From: Planctomycetota bacterium
GTDB taxonomy: Bacteria; Planctomycetota; Phycisphaerae; UBA1845
Reading direction: 5' to 3'
DNA length: 6,117 bases
Assembly (NCBI GenBank): GCA_022561415.1
Contig: JADFRH010000154.1
Coordinates: forward strand, 1-6,117
The notes under the pieces were generated by a model. The model did no database searches. It was not told the DNA's origin and saw only the letters and a program-made list of their open reading frames with translations. Position 1 is the first letter of the stretch. Every line of letters begins with the position of its first letter. The translations under genes and the position numbers were made by a program. Shown here in pieces: positions 5,998 to 6,117 of this stretch.

Positions 5998-6102
5998 CGC
6001 GGCAATCACCTACTCTCGCCTTTCGACTACCATCGGCCGTATGGGCTTCACTACCGTGTTCGGGATGGTAACGGGTGTTTCCCCACACGTATGGTCACCG
6101 CA
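5998..6102 (-). rRNA. rrf: 5S ribosomal RNA
   Basis: Read on the minus strand, this carries the hallmarks of bacterial 5S rRNA: CATCCCGAACACGG in the helix III/loop C region, GAAGCCC, GCCGATGGTAGT and CGAGAGTAGG. The ends are set by helix I: TGCGGTGA at the 5' end pairs with TTGCCGCG at the 3' end, with G-U pairs. This gives about 105 nt, some 15 shorter than E. coli. Part of the shortening is in the helix IV arm, where about 8 nt (CGAAAGGC) stand between GGTAGT and GAGAGTAGG, against 17 in E. coli. Short 5S rRNAs are known from planctomycetes. It is followed by a terminator and is probably the last gene of an rRNA operon entering from the right, though no 23S sequence is visible in the 15 bases left. 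Ends may be off by a few bases. Confidence 0.93.
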
Positions 6103-6117
6103 GCACTAGAATAGCAA

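Noticed and set aside
5434..6114. A plus-strand open frame that runs antisense to the deacetylase and through the 5S rRNA gene.
   Set aside because: It crosses a 5S rRNA and its terminator, and its translation shows no family features.

Overview
The window looks like part of a planctomycete chromosome, probably from the class Phycisphaerae. That placement is inferred from three things. Two adjacent proteins end in paired dockerin-like calcium loops with the signature FDLAxLLGxWG. One of them is a beta-propeller fused to a c-type cytochrome. The 5S rRNA is unusually short. The DNA is GC-rich, and Shine-Dalgarno signals are weak except at the cytochrome gene.

Left part (1-1260): the 3' end of a gene for an exported, LamG-like protein with two dockerin-like dyads runs rightwards and stops at 802. 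A gene-free stretch of about 460 bp follows. It holds four degenerate arrays, all with a 7-bp period but different unit sequences. It also holds a GC-rich inverted repeat and a boxA-like motif. This stretch is the shared 3' spacer of two convergent genes.

Centre (1261-3930, minus strand): a large gene encodes a secreted protein of about 889 residues, made of a signal peptide, a YVTN/YncE-like beta-propeller, a di-haem cytochrome c region with two CASCH sites, a thrombospondin type-3-like calcium motif and one dockerin-like dyad. It has a good ribosome binding site and a plausible -10 element. A 162-bp divergent region separates it from a plus-strand gene (4093-4440) for a MazG-like, dCTPase-type nucleotide pyrophosphohydrolase.

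Right part (4501-6102, minus strand): reading leftwards, a 5S rRNA gene is followed by a rho-independent terminator, a BshB1-like PIG-L deacetylase gene and, 15 bp further on, a gene for an uncharacterised 208-residue protein. The last two are probably co-transcribed. The 5S gene is probably the end of an rRNA operon that continues past the right edge, but no 23S sequence is visible.

Functionally the window is a mosaic: two surface or exported calcium-binding proteins sharing a C-terminal tag, one house-cleaning nucleotidase, and an rRNA/deacetylase block. I see no mobile element, CRISPR array, tRNA or defence system. The least explained parts are the period-7 arrays in the convergent spacer, the shared tag on two unrelated proteins, and the uncharacterised gene paired with the deacetylase.
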